Notes: a model not told the origin generated them from the letters alone. 64,000 nucleotides of DNA from Hyphomonas sp. L-53-1-40 (GCF_000682775.1 NZ_AWFI01000001.1:186001-250000); one strand, 5' to 3'; positions 1 through 9,390 are shown, numbered from the stretch's first letter. Translations and numbers: made by a program.

Positions 1-43
1 AGAAGTCACAGGCCTGTGAGCGTGGAGTGCGCCTGTCAGGGGT

Positions 44-355
44 TCAAACACTGCCTTCCTGCTCGACCACAAGGATGCGGGCTTCACCCCGGGGGTGAGC
101 GACATGTTCGCATCCAATCCCGGCGAAGAAAATGTCTCCTGTTTCCAGCGTCACGATCTTCTCTGCACCGTCTTCGCGGTAGTGCATGTCCACGATCCCA
201 TCGAGGACCGCGAACACCTCCTCGCCCTCATTGACGTGCCAGATATAGGGCTGGTCGGTCCAGTGAAGGCGTGTGGTGATCCCGTCCATGTTTGCGACAT
301 TGATCGCACCCCAGGCCTTGGGCGCGGTAAACGCCTTGCCGCGGATAACTTGCAT
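44..355 (-). CDS. Small cupin-domain protein
   Basis: A 103-residue single-domain cupin (small beta-barrel). The first cupin motif lies around residues 38-52 (WHVNEGEEVFAVLDG), with candidate metal ligands His40 and Glu45; a second histidine is at about residue 84 in the second motif. Length and motif layout fit stand-alone cupins that bind a metal and often a small organic ligand; the substrate cannot be read. The start at 355 is preferred over an upstream in-frame ATG because a GGGAGGT ribosome site lies about nine bases before it. It ends just downstream of, and in the same direction as, the pirin gene, itself a cupin, so the two are probably co-transcribed. Confidence 0.8.
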   Translation of the reverse strand: MQVIRGKAFTAPKAWGAINVANMDGITTRLHWTDQPYIWHVNEGEEVFAVLDGIVDMHYREDGAEKIVTLETGDIFFAGIGCEHVAHPRGEARILVVEQEGSV

Positions 356-437
356 CGTGTGACCTCCCACAACCAATAAGACCGAGCCGCATTGCGCTGC
401 GGCCCGGTCTTCGAAGTAACGTGGCCGGAGGCAGAGA

Positions 438-1133
438 TCAAACCGTGTCGACGAACACGATCTCGGCGTCGGCAATGCCCTTCACTGTCAGGGTCTCGGG
501 GCCGGTGATGGCGGCCCCGTCGCGTCCGGTCATGACAATGCCGTTCAACTCGACAGATCCGTCGGCCAGCACCAGATATCCATGACGGCCTTCCTTCACT
601 TCATAGGTCAGCGTTTCGCCTTCCTTCAGTGTCGCGCCGAGCACATTGGCGTCCTGATTGATGACGAGGCTGTCGTCTGCGCCGTCACCTGAGGCCAGCA
701 CCGCCCAATTGCCGGACCGTTCCCCTTTGGGAAATTTCCGGGCGCCCCAACCAGGCTTGCCGCCTGCTTCACGCGGCAGGATCCAGATCTGGAACAGGGT
801 GGTTTCCTCGTCTTCGGCGTTCCACTCGGAATGCTGCACACCGTCGCCAGCGCTCATGACCTGGACGTCCCCGGCCTCGGTACGGCCGGTATTGCCCATG
901 GAATCCTTGTGCGTGATCGCGCCTGTGCGGACATAGGTGATGATTTCCATCGACTGGTGCCCGTGGGGGGGGAAGCCGGTATGCGGCTGGATCGTGTCGT
1001 CATTCCAGACGCGCAAGGCGCCTTCGCCCATGCGCTCCGGGTCGTGATATCCGGAAAAGGAGAAATGGTAATTGGCGTTCAGCCAGTCATTCTGGAACCG
1101 GCCGAGCTGTTTGAAGGGTCTGTGTTCAATCAT
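438..1133 (-). CDS. Pirin family protein (YhhW-like bicupin)
   Basis: A 231-residue pirin-family bicupin. The N-terminal half holds the family metal site: FPPHGHQSMEIITY gives His57 and His59, and GVQHSEWN gives His101 and Glu103, the same arrangement as in bacterial quercetinase-type pirins. This supports a metal-dependent dioxygenase or redox-sensing role, but the physiological substrate is unknown. The chosen ATG follows an AAAGGAAA ribosome site; an open frame continues further upstream without a convincing start. It is divergent from the histone-deacetylase-like gene at 1271, leaving a short shared promoter region (1134-1270). Confidence 0.88.
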   Translation of the reverse strand: MIEHRPFKQLGRFQNDWLNANYHFSFSGYHDPERMGEGALRVWNDDTIQPHTGFPPHGHQSMEIITYVRTGAITHKDSMGNTGRTEAGDVQVMSAGDGVQHSEWNAEDEETTLFQIWILPREAGGKPGWGARKFPKGERSGNWAVLASGDGADDSLVINQDANVLGATLKEGETLTYEVKEGRHGYLVLADGSVELNGIVMTGRDGAAITGPETLTVKGIADAEIVFVDTV

Positions 1134-1270
1134 GGCGATTTCCTTTCGCGCTCGTGTTGCAGCGAATATGACGCGTCCGGGCGCTGCCTGTAGATTGCGG
1201 CCAGCCATCACACCTATGCATGCCGTGCATAAGTGGAAACGGGCCCGAAACCCGCTAGGTTCCGCCCGAT

Positions 1271-2157
1271 ATGACACTGCCCATTATCCACCATCTCGAT
1301 TATGACGCGAAAACGGTCGCCGATGACCATCGCTTCCCGATGCGCAAATATGCGCTCGTGGCCGAATTTCTCCGCGACGCGGGCCACAATTTCATAGCGC
1401 CGGAGGCCGCGCTGGAAGACTGGCTGCACCTCGCGCATGACGAGGCCTATGTCAGCGCCATCATGACCCAGACGCTGGACGCGAAGGCCGCGCGCAAGGT
1501 CGGGTTCGAGATCACGCCCGCCATTGCCCGGCGCTCGGCTGCATCGGTCGGCGGCACATGTCTCGCCGCGCGCCTTGCTCTGGAGCAGGGGGCCGCTGTG
1601 AACCTTGCCGGCGGCAGCCATCATGCCGGGCCCGAGTGTTCAACGATGTCGGCGTTGCCGGAAAGCTCTTGCTGGAAACGAAGGAAGTGCGCCGTGTGGC
1701 GGTCATCGATTGCGACGTCCATCATGGCGACGGCACGGCGCTGATCTTCCGCTATGATCCGCGCGTCTTCACCGCCTCGCTGCATTGCGAACAGAACTGG
1801 CCGCGCGAGAAGCCGCCCTCTGATCTGGACATCGGCCTGCCGAAGGGCACGGGCGATGCCGCCTATCTGGCCGTGCTGGAAGACTTGGTCGAGGCCGCGC
1901 TCGGCACATCGCCGGATATCGTCTTCTACAATGCCGGGGTCGATCCGCATGCAGAAGACCGTCTGGGCCTTTTGTCCCTCAGCGATGAGGGGCTGCGCGC
2001 GCGAGATGGATTCGTGGCGCGGGCCTGCCGCTCAGCCGGTATCCCGCTCTGCGGCGTCCTCGGCGGCGGCTATGCCCGCGACGCCCGCGCCGTCGCCCGT
2101 CGCCATACGTTTCTTGTTGAGGCGCTCGGCGCGGCTTTCCAGCGCGTCCCGGACTGA
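1271..2157 (+). pseudogene. Histone deacetylase-like amidohydrolase, frameshifted in the active-site loop
   Basis: Two reading frames together make one histone deacetylase/acetoin-utilisation-type Zn amidohydrolase. The first frame runs from 1271 to about 1635 and ends in the canonical LAGGSHHAGPE segment. The second resumes at VFNDVGVAG and continues through VIDCDVHHGDGT (zinc ligands Asp and His), YNAGVDPHAEDRLG and GVLGGGY to 2157. Between the two HDAC motifs about six residues (the Gly-rich stretch before VFND) and the frame are missing, as if 16-17 bases had been deleted at the palindrome CGGGCCCG (1627-1634). The C-terminal 126 bases overlap, antisense, the membrane-protein gene ending at 2032. 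It is either a real pseudogene or an assembly error. Confidence 0.8.
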
Positions 2158-2514
2158 CTGGAAGACGAGCAGGACCGGTGCCAGCAGGATAATCAGCACG
2201 GCCAGTCCGACCATGCACATGAAAAACCATCCCAGCCAGCCGGGCATATCTCCGACACCGGAGATTTCATCGGATTTCAGGAAGGCGAAGGACAAAGGAA
2301 ACCCGACAAACAGCAATGCCCCAATCGCCAATCCGACAACCAAATTCGGACGGGATGAGTCACCTGTCGGCGTATATTCCACATTGCTGTACTCGGACCA
2401 GGTCTTGATACACGTTTTGGGATTCGCGCCCAGCTTGTTGCGACGCCCCCGGCGGCGGAGCAGGCGTTTGAGTTGCTTTGTCCGGTCACGCGAAGGAGTT
2501 CGACTGGTGGTCAC
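2032..2514 (-). CDS. Small two-TM membrane protein (paralogue B)
   Basis: A 160-residue protein with a basic N-terminus containing [13 protein letters not shown], two hydrophobic segments (about residues 57-78 and 92-118) and a charged cytoplasmic-looking tail. It is a clear paralogue of the upstream neighbour: both begin with MT(T/S)-x-x-TP-x-RD, then RLLRRRGRR and GANP. The GTG start overlaps the stop of the upstream paralogue (GTGA), so the two are translationally coupled. Its last 42 codons lie antisense to the end of the HDAC-like gene. No function is recognised. Confidence 0.7.
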   Translation of the reverse strand: MTTSRTPSRDRTKQLKRLLRRRGRRNKLGANPKTCIKTWSEYSNVEYTPTGDSSRPNLVVGLAIGALLFVGFPLSFAFLKSDEISGVGDMPGWLGWFFMCMVGLAVLIILLAPVLLVFQSVRDALESRAERLNKKRMATGDGAGVAGIAAAEDAAERDTG

Positions 2515-3038
2515 GCCTCGGTCTCCTGTCTCTTTTCAGAGGGCGAAGGATCGCTGTTGGTGGCTTTGGCCTGACGTTTCGCGATGATGCGATCGGCCCG
2601 CGCGATGAGCCGTTTCCGGACGGCCGGGCTGTCCCCATCCAGCTGTTTCCAGAACCACATGAGCGGCGCGAGCAATGCCAACCCAAAGACACTGGCAACC
2701 AGCAGTAGCGCCAGAACAATGGTCGTGCGGATCAACATCTCTATGACATCACGAGAAAGGGATTCCAGATTGTGAGGGTCTACATTGATGATCAGAGGGC
2801 GCATCAGCGCGATGGCGACCGGAAGGACATAGATGAAAATGATGGCCAGAATAGCGACAATCCAGCGTGTGGTCGGCGAATGGCTGGACCCGGGCGTGTG
2901 CGTATAGCTGCTGTGCCAGGCATGCAGGGTCGTGTCGGTGTGGGGATTTGCACCGGCCTTGCCGCGACGTCCACGGCGGCGGAGCAGGCGCCTGAGACTT
3001 TCAGTGTGATCACGGTTCGGCGTGTTGCCGGATGTCAT
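2511..3038 (-). CDS. Small two-TM membrane protein (paralogue A)
   Basis: A 175-residue protein with the same architecture as the following gene: basic [14 protein letters not shown]-terminus, a hydrophobic segment near residues 64-82, a second near 106-130, and a lysine/arginine-rich C-terminal tail. Its stop overlaps the start of paralogue B, making a two-gene operon of tandem duplicates. The ATG at 3038 is divergent from recQ. I do not recognise the family; the basic N-terminus with two TM helices suggests an inner-membrane protein. Confidence 0.7.
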   Translation of the reverse strand: MTSGNTPNRDHTESLRRLLRRRGRRGKAGANPHTDTTLHAWHSSYTHTPGSSHSPTTRWIVAILAIIFIYVLPVAIALMRPLIINVDPHNLESLSRDVIEMLIRTTIVLALLLVASVFGLALLAPLMWFWKQLDGDSPAVRKRLIARADRIIAKRQAKATNSDPSPSEKRQETEA

Positions 3039-3145
3039 GTCCTGTCATCCCTCCCTCTCTTCAATCTGGGGGCGATTTGCACCTTCTGCAAGGCGTTGCA
3101 CATGCCGCTCTTGCCCCGACTCACTTGCGTCGCCACAAGAGGCTG

Positions 3146-4981
3146 ATGCCTGCCCAGCCAACTCTTGATGATGCCCGCGCGCTGCTGAAGCGCGTCTATG
3201 GCTATGACGCCTTTCGGGGGTTGCAGGAGGCGGTGATCTCGGATGCGCTGGCGGGCAAGGACGGCCTCGCCGTGCTGCCGACCGGCGGCGGCAAGTCGCT
3301 CTGCTACCAGATCCCGGCGCTGTTGCGCGACGGTATCGGCATTGTGGTTTCGCCGCTGATCGCGCTGATGGCCGATCAGGTTGATGCGCTGAAACAGGTC
3401 GGCGTGCGCGCCGAACGGCTCGACTCCTCGATGGATTTCAATGCCCGCGCCGAAGCGCTGGAGGCGGCCGCGCGTGGCGAGATGGATCTGCTCTATGTCT
3501 CGCCCGAAGGCATGGGCACGGGGCTCGCCCAGCGCCTCGCCCAGATGAAGGTCTCGCTGATTGCCGTGGACGAGGCCCACTGTGTCAGCCAATGGGGCCA
3601 TGATTTCCGCCCGGACTATCGCGCGCTGGGCCGGCTGAAGGATATGTTTCCCGGCGTGCCGCGCCTGGCCGTCACCGCCACGGCCGACACCCGTACGCGC
3701 GACGACATTCTCGCCCAGCTCGACCTGACGCAACCAGCGGTCCATGTGGCGAGCTTCGACCGGCCCAATCTCGCCCTCGCCGCCGAGCCGAAGGAGGGCA
3801 ACCGCGCCCAGCGGGTCGTCTCCCTCGTCAAGGCGCGTCCGGGCCTGTCCGGCATCGTCTATGCCGCCACCCGCAACGCCACCGAAGACCTCGCCGAGGC
3901 CATCGAACGTGCGGGCATCACGGCGCTCGCCTATCATGCGGGGCTGGATGCCGATGTGCGGGCCGAGCGCCAGCGGCGTTTCCTGCTGGAAGATGGCCTC
4001 GTCATGTGTGCCACCGTTGCCTTCGGCATGGGGGTCGACAAGCCGGACGTCCGCTTCGTCATCCATGCTGATCCGCCAAAGACGATGGAAGCCTATTGGC
4101 AGGAAGTCGGCCGCGCGGGCCGCGATGGAGAGCCCGCCGAGGGTGTCGCGCTCTACGGCCCCGCCGACATGCGCCGCTCGCTCAGCTGGACCTATGAGGG
4201 GGACGCGCCCGAAGCGGTCAAGCGGGTGCAGATCACCAAGACTCGCCAATTGTTTGCCTTCTTCGATGGCGATGAATGCCGCCGCGCCGCCGTGCGCCGC
4301 TATTTCGGGGAAGAGGGGGTCGAGGCCTGCGGCGCGTGCGATACCTGCCGGGGTGAGACCGGCGAGCCCTATGATGCAACCCGCTGGGCACAGATGGCGG
4401 TCTCCGCCGTGTTGCGCTGCGGCCAGAAGATCGGGCGCGGCCGCCTGATCAACCATTTGCTCGGACAGGCCAAGGACAGTTTCGACGAGGAACTCTCCAC
4501 CCAGTCGACCTATGGCATCGGCAAGGACATGCCGAAACAGGGCTGGGGGCGCGTGTTCGATGCCTTGCTCTATGATGGCTTGCTGGCCGAAGGCGGTGAG
4601 ATGAACCGGCCTGCAGTCGTGGTGCCGGATGCCGAGGCCGCCCGCGCCCTGTTCCGGGGCGACCGCACCCTGATGCTGCGCGCTGACCCCGCCGCCACCC
4701 GCAAGCGCGCCAAGGGCAAGAGCCGCGTGGCGGCGCAAGCGCTGGCTGACATGTCGGAGCGCGACCAGATCCTGTTCGACATGCTGCGCAGCTGGCGCAC
4801 CGAGATCGCCAAGACGCGCGGCGTGCCGCCCTATGTCATCTTCCATGACCGGACCCTCGCCGAAATCGCCCGCGAGCGCCCCGTCGACGCCGACGAGCTG
4901 CGCCTGATCAGCGGCGTCGGCGAAAAAAAGGCCCAGCGCTACGCCGAAGACGTGTCCCGCATCGTCGGCGAGGCGGCCTGA
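3146..4981 (+). CDS. recQ: ATP-dependent DNA helicase RecQ
   Basis: A 611-residue RecQ-family 3'-5' DNA helicase for repair and recombination. Walker A LPTGGGKS (Lys50), DEAH box at residues 142-145 followed by the RecQ-specific [13 protein letters not shown], helicase C domain with [10 protein letters not shown], an RQC zinc-binding cysteine set (C-x3-YF...C-x2-C-x2-C near residues 410-440) and a C-terminal HRDC domain (about 530-605, with [13 protein letters not shown]). The start at 3146 is chosen because the protein then begins where RecQ proteins normally begin and an AAGAGG lies just upstream; the open frame extends back to 3032. Full length and apparently intact. Confidence 0.96.
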   Translation: MPAQPTLDDARALLKRVYGYDAFRGLQEAVISDALAGKDGLAVLPTGGGKSLCYQIPALLRDGIGIVVSPLIALMADQVDALKQVGVRAERLDSSMDFNARAEALEAAARGEMDLLYVSPEGMGTGLAQRLAQMKVSLIAVDEAHCVSQWGHDFRPDYRALGRLKDMFPGVPRLAVTATADTRTRDDILAQLDLTQPAVHVASFDRPNLALAAEPKEGNRAQRVVSLVKARPGLSGIVYAATRNATEDLAEAIERAGITALAYHAGLDADVRAERQRRFLLEDGLVMCATVAFGMGVDKPDVRFVIHADPPKTMEAYWQEVGRAGRDGEPAEGVALYGPADMRRSLSWTYEGDAPEAVKRVQITKTRQLFAFFDGDECRRAAVRRYFGEEGVEACGACDTCRGETGEPYDATRWAQMAVSAVLRCGQKIGRGRLINHLLGQAKDSFDEELSTQSTYGIGKDMPKQGWGRVFDALLYDGLLAEGGEMNRPAVVVPDAEAARALFRGDRTLMLRADPAATRKRAKGKSRVAAQALADMSERDQILFDMLRSWRTEIAKTRGVPPYVIFHDRTLAEIARERPVDADELRLISGVGEKKAQRYAEDVSRIVGEAA

Positions 4982-5095
4982 TCACGCCTGCCTCTGTCAC
5001 AGGTTTTCGCGCGGACAGGCAGGTCCAGCCTTGACCCGGCGCGCGTGGCACCTCACCTATAGGCTCAACCAGATTTCCCGCCTTTCGGAGTCCTC

Positions 5096-5695
5096 ATGAA
5101 CCTTTTGCACCGCCTCGATGACGAGACAGAAGAAAAGCCCCAGTCCGAGCCGAATGCCTTCCTTGAGGAAGCGCTGTTCAAGGCCCGCACCATCCTGCTG
5201 ACAGGCGGCATCGATTTCCATGCCGCACGCCGCGTCAGCCAGCGCCTGCTGGCCCTGTCGGCCGAAAGCAAGGAGCCGATCCTGCTGGTCCTCTCCTCGC
5301 CCGGCGGTCACGTCGAAAGCGGCGACATGATCCACGACATGATCAAATTCGTCGAAGCGCCCGTGAAGATCCTCGGCACCGGCTGGGTCGCCTCGGCTGG
5401 CGCGCTGATCTATGCGGCGGCGAAGAAGGAAAACCGCTTCTGCCTGCCGAACACTCGTTTCCTGCTTCATGAACCGCGGGGCGGCGTTGGCGGCCAGGCC
5501 ACGGATGTTGAAATCCAGGCCCGCGAGATCATCAAGATGCGCGAACGCCTCAACAAGATCTTCGCAGCCGCCACGGGCAAGTCGCTGGAACAGATCAAGG
5601 AAGACACCGATCGTGACTTCTGGATGAGCGCGGAAGAAGCCGTCAAATACGGCCTCGTCGGCAAGGTCGTGAACCATCGCAGCGACGTCAACTAG
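5096..5695 (+). CDS. ClpP-family serine protease paralogue
   Basis: A 199-residue member of the ClpP peptidase family. The catalytic triad is visible: Ser100 in GWVASAGALIYAAA, His125 in FLLHEPRGG and Asp174 in TDRDFW. The oxyanion/substrate strand LLVLSSPGGHVESG is also present. It lacks an N-terminal propeptide and diverges from housekeeping ClpP (Gly-Trp-Val-Ala-Ser instead of Gly-Gln-Ala-Ala-Ser), so it is probably a second, specialised ClpP. No clpX or clpA is adjacent; the ClpXP adaptor sspB is encoded far away at 43232. A strong terminator follows the gene. Confidence 0.88.
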   Translation: MNLLHRLDDETEEKPQSEPNAFLEEALFKARTILLTGGIDFHAARRVSQRLLALSAESKEPILLVLSSPGGHVESGDMIHDMIKFVEAPVKILGTGWVASAGALIYAAAKKENRFCLPNTRFLLHEPRGGVGGQATDVEIQAREIIKMRERLNKIFAAATGKSLEQIKEDTDRDFWMSAEEAVKYGLVGKVVNHRSDVN

Positions 5696-5724
5696 GCGCG
5701 CCCCCGCGCTGAAAGATTACCGAA

Positions 5725-5766
5725 TTGAACGCCCGGTCCTCCAAAAGGATCGGGCGTTCATTTTTG
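5725..5766 (+). terminator. Rho-independent terminator after the ClpP paralogue
   Basis: Inverted repeat TGAACGCCCG ... CGGGCGTTCA with inner pairs around a short CCAAAA loop, followed directly by TTTTT at 5761. It sits 30 bases after the ClpP-like stop codon and separates that gene from the sensor kinase. Confidence 0.85.
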
Positions 5767-5845
5767 GTTAGGGATGTGTTTGCCGCACGTAAAGGTTTAT
5801 GGAGCAAGGTGTCTTCTTAACCTGTGTAAGGACACCGTCGCTTTC

Positions 5846-7461
5846 ATGCCGGTACGAGTAGAAGACATTGCGGTCGCTGTGCGGCCTGTACCCACAGCTG
5901 CGACCGTGTCAGCGGTCTTTACGCGGTTGCTCGCCCATCCTGATGTATTTGCCGTGCCGATTGTCAGCGATGGCGCTGCGCTGGGCATGGTCTCGCGCCG
6001 GTCCGTGTTTGAGGCGCTCGCAACCCCCAGCGCCCGTCAGGCTAATGGCACCACGCGCATTACCGAAATCATGATCGAGCATCCCATCATGTGCGAAGCT
6101 GGAACACCGATCGGCCTGGTGGCAAAGCTCGCCGCGGACGGCTCGACCTCGGCGCTGACCGATGGCGTGATCGTCCTGTCTGACGGCAAGTATCTCGGCC
6201 TGATCAGCCCTGCGGCGCTGCTGTCTGCCGTCGCGCTGGAAAACGCCGCCCGCGCCCGCGCCATGCAGGTCGCCCAAAAGCGGCTACAGAAGACACGGAC
6301 GGATACGGGCGCCTTCGAACAAGAGAAGGCGCGCTTCCTGGCATTTGTCGGGCATGAGATCCGCACGCCACTGACCGGCATTCTCGGCGTTGCTGACCTG
6401 TTGCAGGACAGCGTGAGCGGCGGTGAGCCGAAACGCCTCGCACGCACCATCTCGGAAAGCGGGCACCATCTCGACCGACTGCTGAGCGACCTGCTCGATC
6501 TGTCACGCCTGGAAGCTGGCAAGCTTTCCGTGAACAATGCGCCGTTTGACCTGCACGATTTCGCGAATGAGGCGCGCGATCTCTGGCAGTCGCGTATCGC
6601 CGGCAAACGGCTGGACCTGCGCATCAAGGTCGCCGGCGGCGCTGTGGCAAGGCTGGAAGCCGACGCGATGCGGCTTCGCCAGATATTGTTCAATCTGATG
6701 AGCAATGCGCTGAAATTTACCGAGCGCGGATATATCGGCGTCGAGCTGTCCACATTCGAAGCCGCGGGAAACCTTAAATTGCGGATGACGGTGGAAGACA
6801 CTGGCTGTGGCATCAACGATCTCGACAAGGCGCGCCTGTTTGAAGCCTTTGAACAGGCCAATGCCTCTACCGCCACCACGCATGGCGGATCCGGCCTGGG
6901 TCTGTCCATTGCCAAGGGGCTGGCCAAGCGTCTTGGCGGAGAAATCCTGCTGACGGACAATCCCAATGGCGGATCAATCTTTACGGTCACCATGCCCGTC
7001 GAACGGGCGGGGCCGCGGCTCCGCCGAAGCCCCGCATGCGCGCCTTTGATCTGGGCCGCATCCTGCTGGCCGAAGATCATGCCGTCAGCGCCCTTGTCGT
7101 CACCCGCGCCCTGTCGGCGGCAGGCTGGCAGGTGGATTCAGTCCAGACCGCCGAAGACGCAATCGACCGCGCCGCGACCAACACGTATCAGGCCATCCTG
7201 ACAGATATTCACTTGCCGGGGGCCACCGGCGACGAGGTCCTCAAGGCCATTCGCGATGGGCGAGGCCCGAATGCACTCGCGCCGGTCATTGCGGTGACCG
7301 CGGATGTCAGCCCGGAGCGCCGTCTGGCGTGCGAAGAGGCGGGCTTCACCACAATCATCGAAAAGCCGATCCGGCCGCGTGCGCTGGTCGCGACGCTTGT
7401 CGACATCCTCCTTGCGGATCGCGCAGCAGCGGCCGAAGCAGACCACCGCCAATTGGCCTGA
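5846..7461 (+). CDS. Hybrid sensor histidine kinase (CBS-HisKA-HATPase-REC), frameshifted
   Basis: A cytoplasmic hybrid kinase with no TM segment. Residues 1-130 look like a pair of CBS modules; HisKA has the phospho-acceptor His170 in FVGHEIRTPLTGIL; the HATPase carries FNLMSNALKF, EDTGCGI and HGGSGLGLSI. The receiver domain (LLAEDH, phospho-acceptor in TDIHLPG, VTADVS, EKP) lies in a different frame, beginning about 7014 and ending at 7461. The shift falls in the palindrome at 7006-7025. In the first frame translation would run on to 7201 as nonsense; in the second the receiver has no obvious ribosome site of its own. It was therefore most likely one protein. The start at 5846 is preferred because the terminator ends at 5766. 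Confidence 0.82.
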
Positions 7462-7468
7462 TCCGGGC

Positions 7469-7861
7469 ATGACGGGTCACACGCCTGCGCAAGACCAGAA
7501 ACCGAGCCTGATGACCGCCATAGGGCGAGGGCTTCGATTTCGGTGTCCCAAATGCGGGCAGGGGCGGATTTTCCGCGCATACCTGAAACAGGCCGATGCG
7601 TGCGATCATTGCGGCGAACCGCTTGGCAGCATTCGCGCCGATGATGGCCCGGCCTGGTTGACCGTTCTGTCGCTCGGTCCATTCCTCGTGGCAATAACCT
7701 TCTTTGTTTCGTTCGGCCACTTCCCGCTCTGGGCCGCTCTGCCGGTGGCCGCCATCGCCGTCACCGGGGCGGTGCTCCTCCTGCTTCCCCGCATCAAGGG
7801 TGCCTTCATCGCGGCGCTCTGGGTCTCCGGTATGGGCACTGGGGCAGGGAAGGCCGATTGA
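7469..7861 (+). CDS. DUF983 family membrane protein
   Basis: A 130-residue DUF983 protein. A zinc-ribbon-like pair, CPKCGQG (about residue 26) and CDHCGEPLG (about 47), precedes two TM helices (roughly 64-84 and 89-108), the usual DUF983 layout in alphaproteobacteria. It starts seven bases after the end of the kinase receiver domain, so it may be co-transcribed. The molecular role of the family is not established. Confidence 0.85.
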   Translation: MTGHTPAQDQKPSLMTAIGRGLRFRCPKCGQGRIFRAYLKQADACDHCGEPLGSIRADDGPAWLTVLSLGPFLVAITFFVSFGHFPLWAALPVAAIAVTGAVLLLLPRIKGAFIAALWVSGMGTGAGKAD

Positions 7862-7951
7862 GGGCCCGGAATTCTCCTGCATCGCGTGCAGGCCGGGTGC
7901 TTGCGGAGGCGGGAAACCGCGTGTATGAGGCGCGCTTCGCAACAGCGAAAC

Positions 7952-8028
7952 GGTTCGGTAGCTCAGCTGGTTAGAGCGCGCGACTCATAATCGCGAGGTC
8001 GGGAGTTCAAGTCTCCCCCGAACCACCA
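7952..8028 (+). tRNA. tRNA with anticodon CAT (Met or Ile2)
   Basis: A complete cloverleaf with encoded CCA: acceptor GGTTCGG/CCGAACC, D-arm GCTC...GAGC, anticodon stem CGCGA/TCGCG around loop CTCATAA, T-arm GGGAG/CTCCC with TTCAAGT. Anticodon CAT allows elongator tRNA-Met or, if lysidine-modified, tRNA-Ile2; the GCGACTCATAATCGC anticodon arm is identical to E. coli tRNA-Ile2, which mildly favours Ile2. Its 3' end is the attachment site of the island that follows. Confidence 0.95.
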
Positions 8029-9154
8029 CCTGCCTTTTTAGGCCCTGACTCCATTGAATTTTTTCGTCAGATTGCCCCGCACGGGCATTTTGCGGGGCAC
8101 TTTGTTCCGTATATCTTCTAATTGCGGCGTCTGCGAGCCGCTGTTGGTCGGCGCCTTTCGTGTAGATCGAAGCCGATCTTGTGTCGCTATGGCCCAATTT
8201 TGCAGCGATTTCATTTTCGGTCGCGCCGCTTTCCGCCATGCGGATTCCATCAGCTTTTCTGACGCCGTGAAGCGTCAGGCCAGGCGGGAGGTCAGCCTCT
8301 TTCACCCAACGCCTTACCGCCGCGCCGAAACCCTTTTCCGAGTAGGGTTTTCCGTTGGCGGTTTGGATGTAGTGGAGGCCGCTGGATGGCGCTGTATCTA
8401 GGGCTTCGGCCATGTCCGACGTGACCATGATGGCGACCATCTTGCCGGTTTTCTTCTGCTCAATACGCAAATGCGTATCGTCACGATGCTGGCGCCCAAT
8501 GCGAACCACATCGGACCGTCGCAATCCACCATCGAATGCCAAGTGGAAAGCCGTCCTAGCTGTTGTACCGTATGGATGCGCCGCTTTGAACGCTTCGCGC
8601 TGCGTGGCTGTCCACGGCTTCCAGGTGCTGTCACCCATTTTCAGGCGCTTCACGCCTTCTGCTGGATTGTATGAGACGTGCCCCGCGTCGATGCCCCAAG
8701 CATAGAGCAATTTCACTATTTTGATCATGTTGTTCGCCGCGCCAGGCGTCTTGGCGCGCCTGTCGCGCCCGGCCTGAACGGCTTCGCGCGTGAGTGTTCG
8801 GCAATCGAGTTGGCCGGTTTCTCGAGCAATACGCAGCAAGATCGAGCGCCGCTGAGTTTGGGTAGCCGGTTTCGCTTCGGCAAACTCTGCACTGGTCAGG
8901 TAGTGGTTGATGAGCCAGTGCAGCGAGTAAACCGTGACATAGGGATTTTTGGGACGGGCGACCACGCTTGATCTGAAATCTTCGAGAATAGCGTTGTATT
9001 CGGCAACCCAAGCTTCGCTTCCTTCTTTGGCGCGTATCCTGCGTTTCTTGTTCTTACCGTCCACGACCAGACGCACATACCAGCGCTTTCGCCCGGACCG
9101 GTCACGGTCACACATGGTGAAAGGGTATCGGATCGCTGCCACAGAAGACCTCAT
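7985..9154 (-). CDS. Tyrosine recombinase / phage-type integrase
   Basis: A 389-residue site-specific tyrosine recombinase. An N-terminal arm-binding-like region (RWYVRLVVDGK) and a core-binding SAM-like domain precede the catalytic domain: Arg in DGGLRRSDVV, Lys in EQKKTGKM, the HxxR box LHGVRKADG, LGHSD, and the nucleophile Tyr in SIYTKG. The last 15 or so codons (ending GRLELPTSRL) are translated from the tRNA itself, a known by-product of integration into a tRNA 3' end. The start at 9154 is chosen because its ATG overlaps the excisionase stop (ATGA); the frame is open further upstream. Confidence 0.95.
   Translation of the reverse strand: MRSSVAAIRYPFTMCDRDRSGRKRWYVRLVVDGKNKKRRIRAKEGSEAWVAEYNAILEDFRSSVVARPKNPYVTVYSLHWLINHYLTSAEFAEAKPATQTQRRSILLRIARETGQLDCRTLTREAVQAGRDRRAKTPGAANNMIKIVKLLYAWGIDAGHVSYNPAEGVKRLKMGDSTWKPWTATQREAFKAAHPYGTTARTAFHLAFDGGLRRSDVVRIGRQHRDDTHLRIEQKKTGKMVAIMVTSDMAEALDTAPSSGLHYIQTANGKPYSEKGFGAAVRRWVKEADLPPGLTLHGVRKADGIRMAESGATENEIAAKLGHSDTRSASIYTKGADQQRLADAAIRRYTEQSAPQNARAGQSDEKIQWSQGLKRQVVVRGRLELPTSRL
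8010..8028 (+). repeat. attL direct repeat (3' end of the tRNA)
   Basis: The 19-base sequence AGTCTCCCCCGAACCACCA is the 3' half of the T-arm, acceptor strand and CCA of the tRNA. It recurs exactly at 21378-21396, which is the hallmark of integration at a tRNA 3' end. Confidence 0.93.
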
Positions 9155-9390
9155 ATCGCTTGGCCAGACCAATCACTTGCAATCGGCTCGCCATTACGGG
9201 CCAGACTCTCTGCATGTTCGTCAAGGTCTCGGATATCCCAGAGCCGTTCGCCGCCGCGCAACAATGGCTGCGCAAGTTCGCCTCTATCGACCAGCCGACG
9301 CAGATTCGTCGGTGATGTGCCGATATAGGCAGCGGCATCGTTCGCCTTCATAAGACGCGGCCAAGCGCTGATTGTCTTTCTCTTCGTCAC
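9151..9390 (-). CDS. Excisionase-like helix-turn-helix protein
   Basis: A 79-residue MerR/AlpA-like small DNA-binding protein. MKANDAAAYIGTSPTNLRRLVDRGEL matches the winged-helix excisionase pattern in two parts (ANDAAAYIG then TSPTNLRRL). It overlaps the integrase start by four bases, so integrase and this protein are translationally coupled. Likely role: recombination directionality factor for the island, possibly also an integrase regulator. Confidence 0.82.
   Translation of the reverse strand: MTKRKTISAWPRLMKANDAAAYIGTSPTNLRRLVDRGELAQPLLRGGERLWDIRDLDEHAESLARNGEPIASDWSGQAI

Noticed and set aside
3035-4846. Long minus-strand frame (about 600 codons) opposite recQ
   Set aside because: It is a mirror of the GC-rich recQ codons; it has no domain, low-complexity composition, and recQ is intact on the other strand.
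7985-8028. Integrase C-terminal peptide encoded within the tRNA as a functional domain
   Set aside because: Known by-product of integration into a tRNA 3' end; the last residues are tRNA sequence, not a conserved domain.
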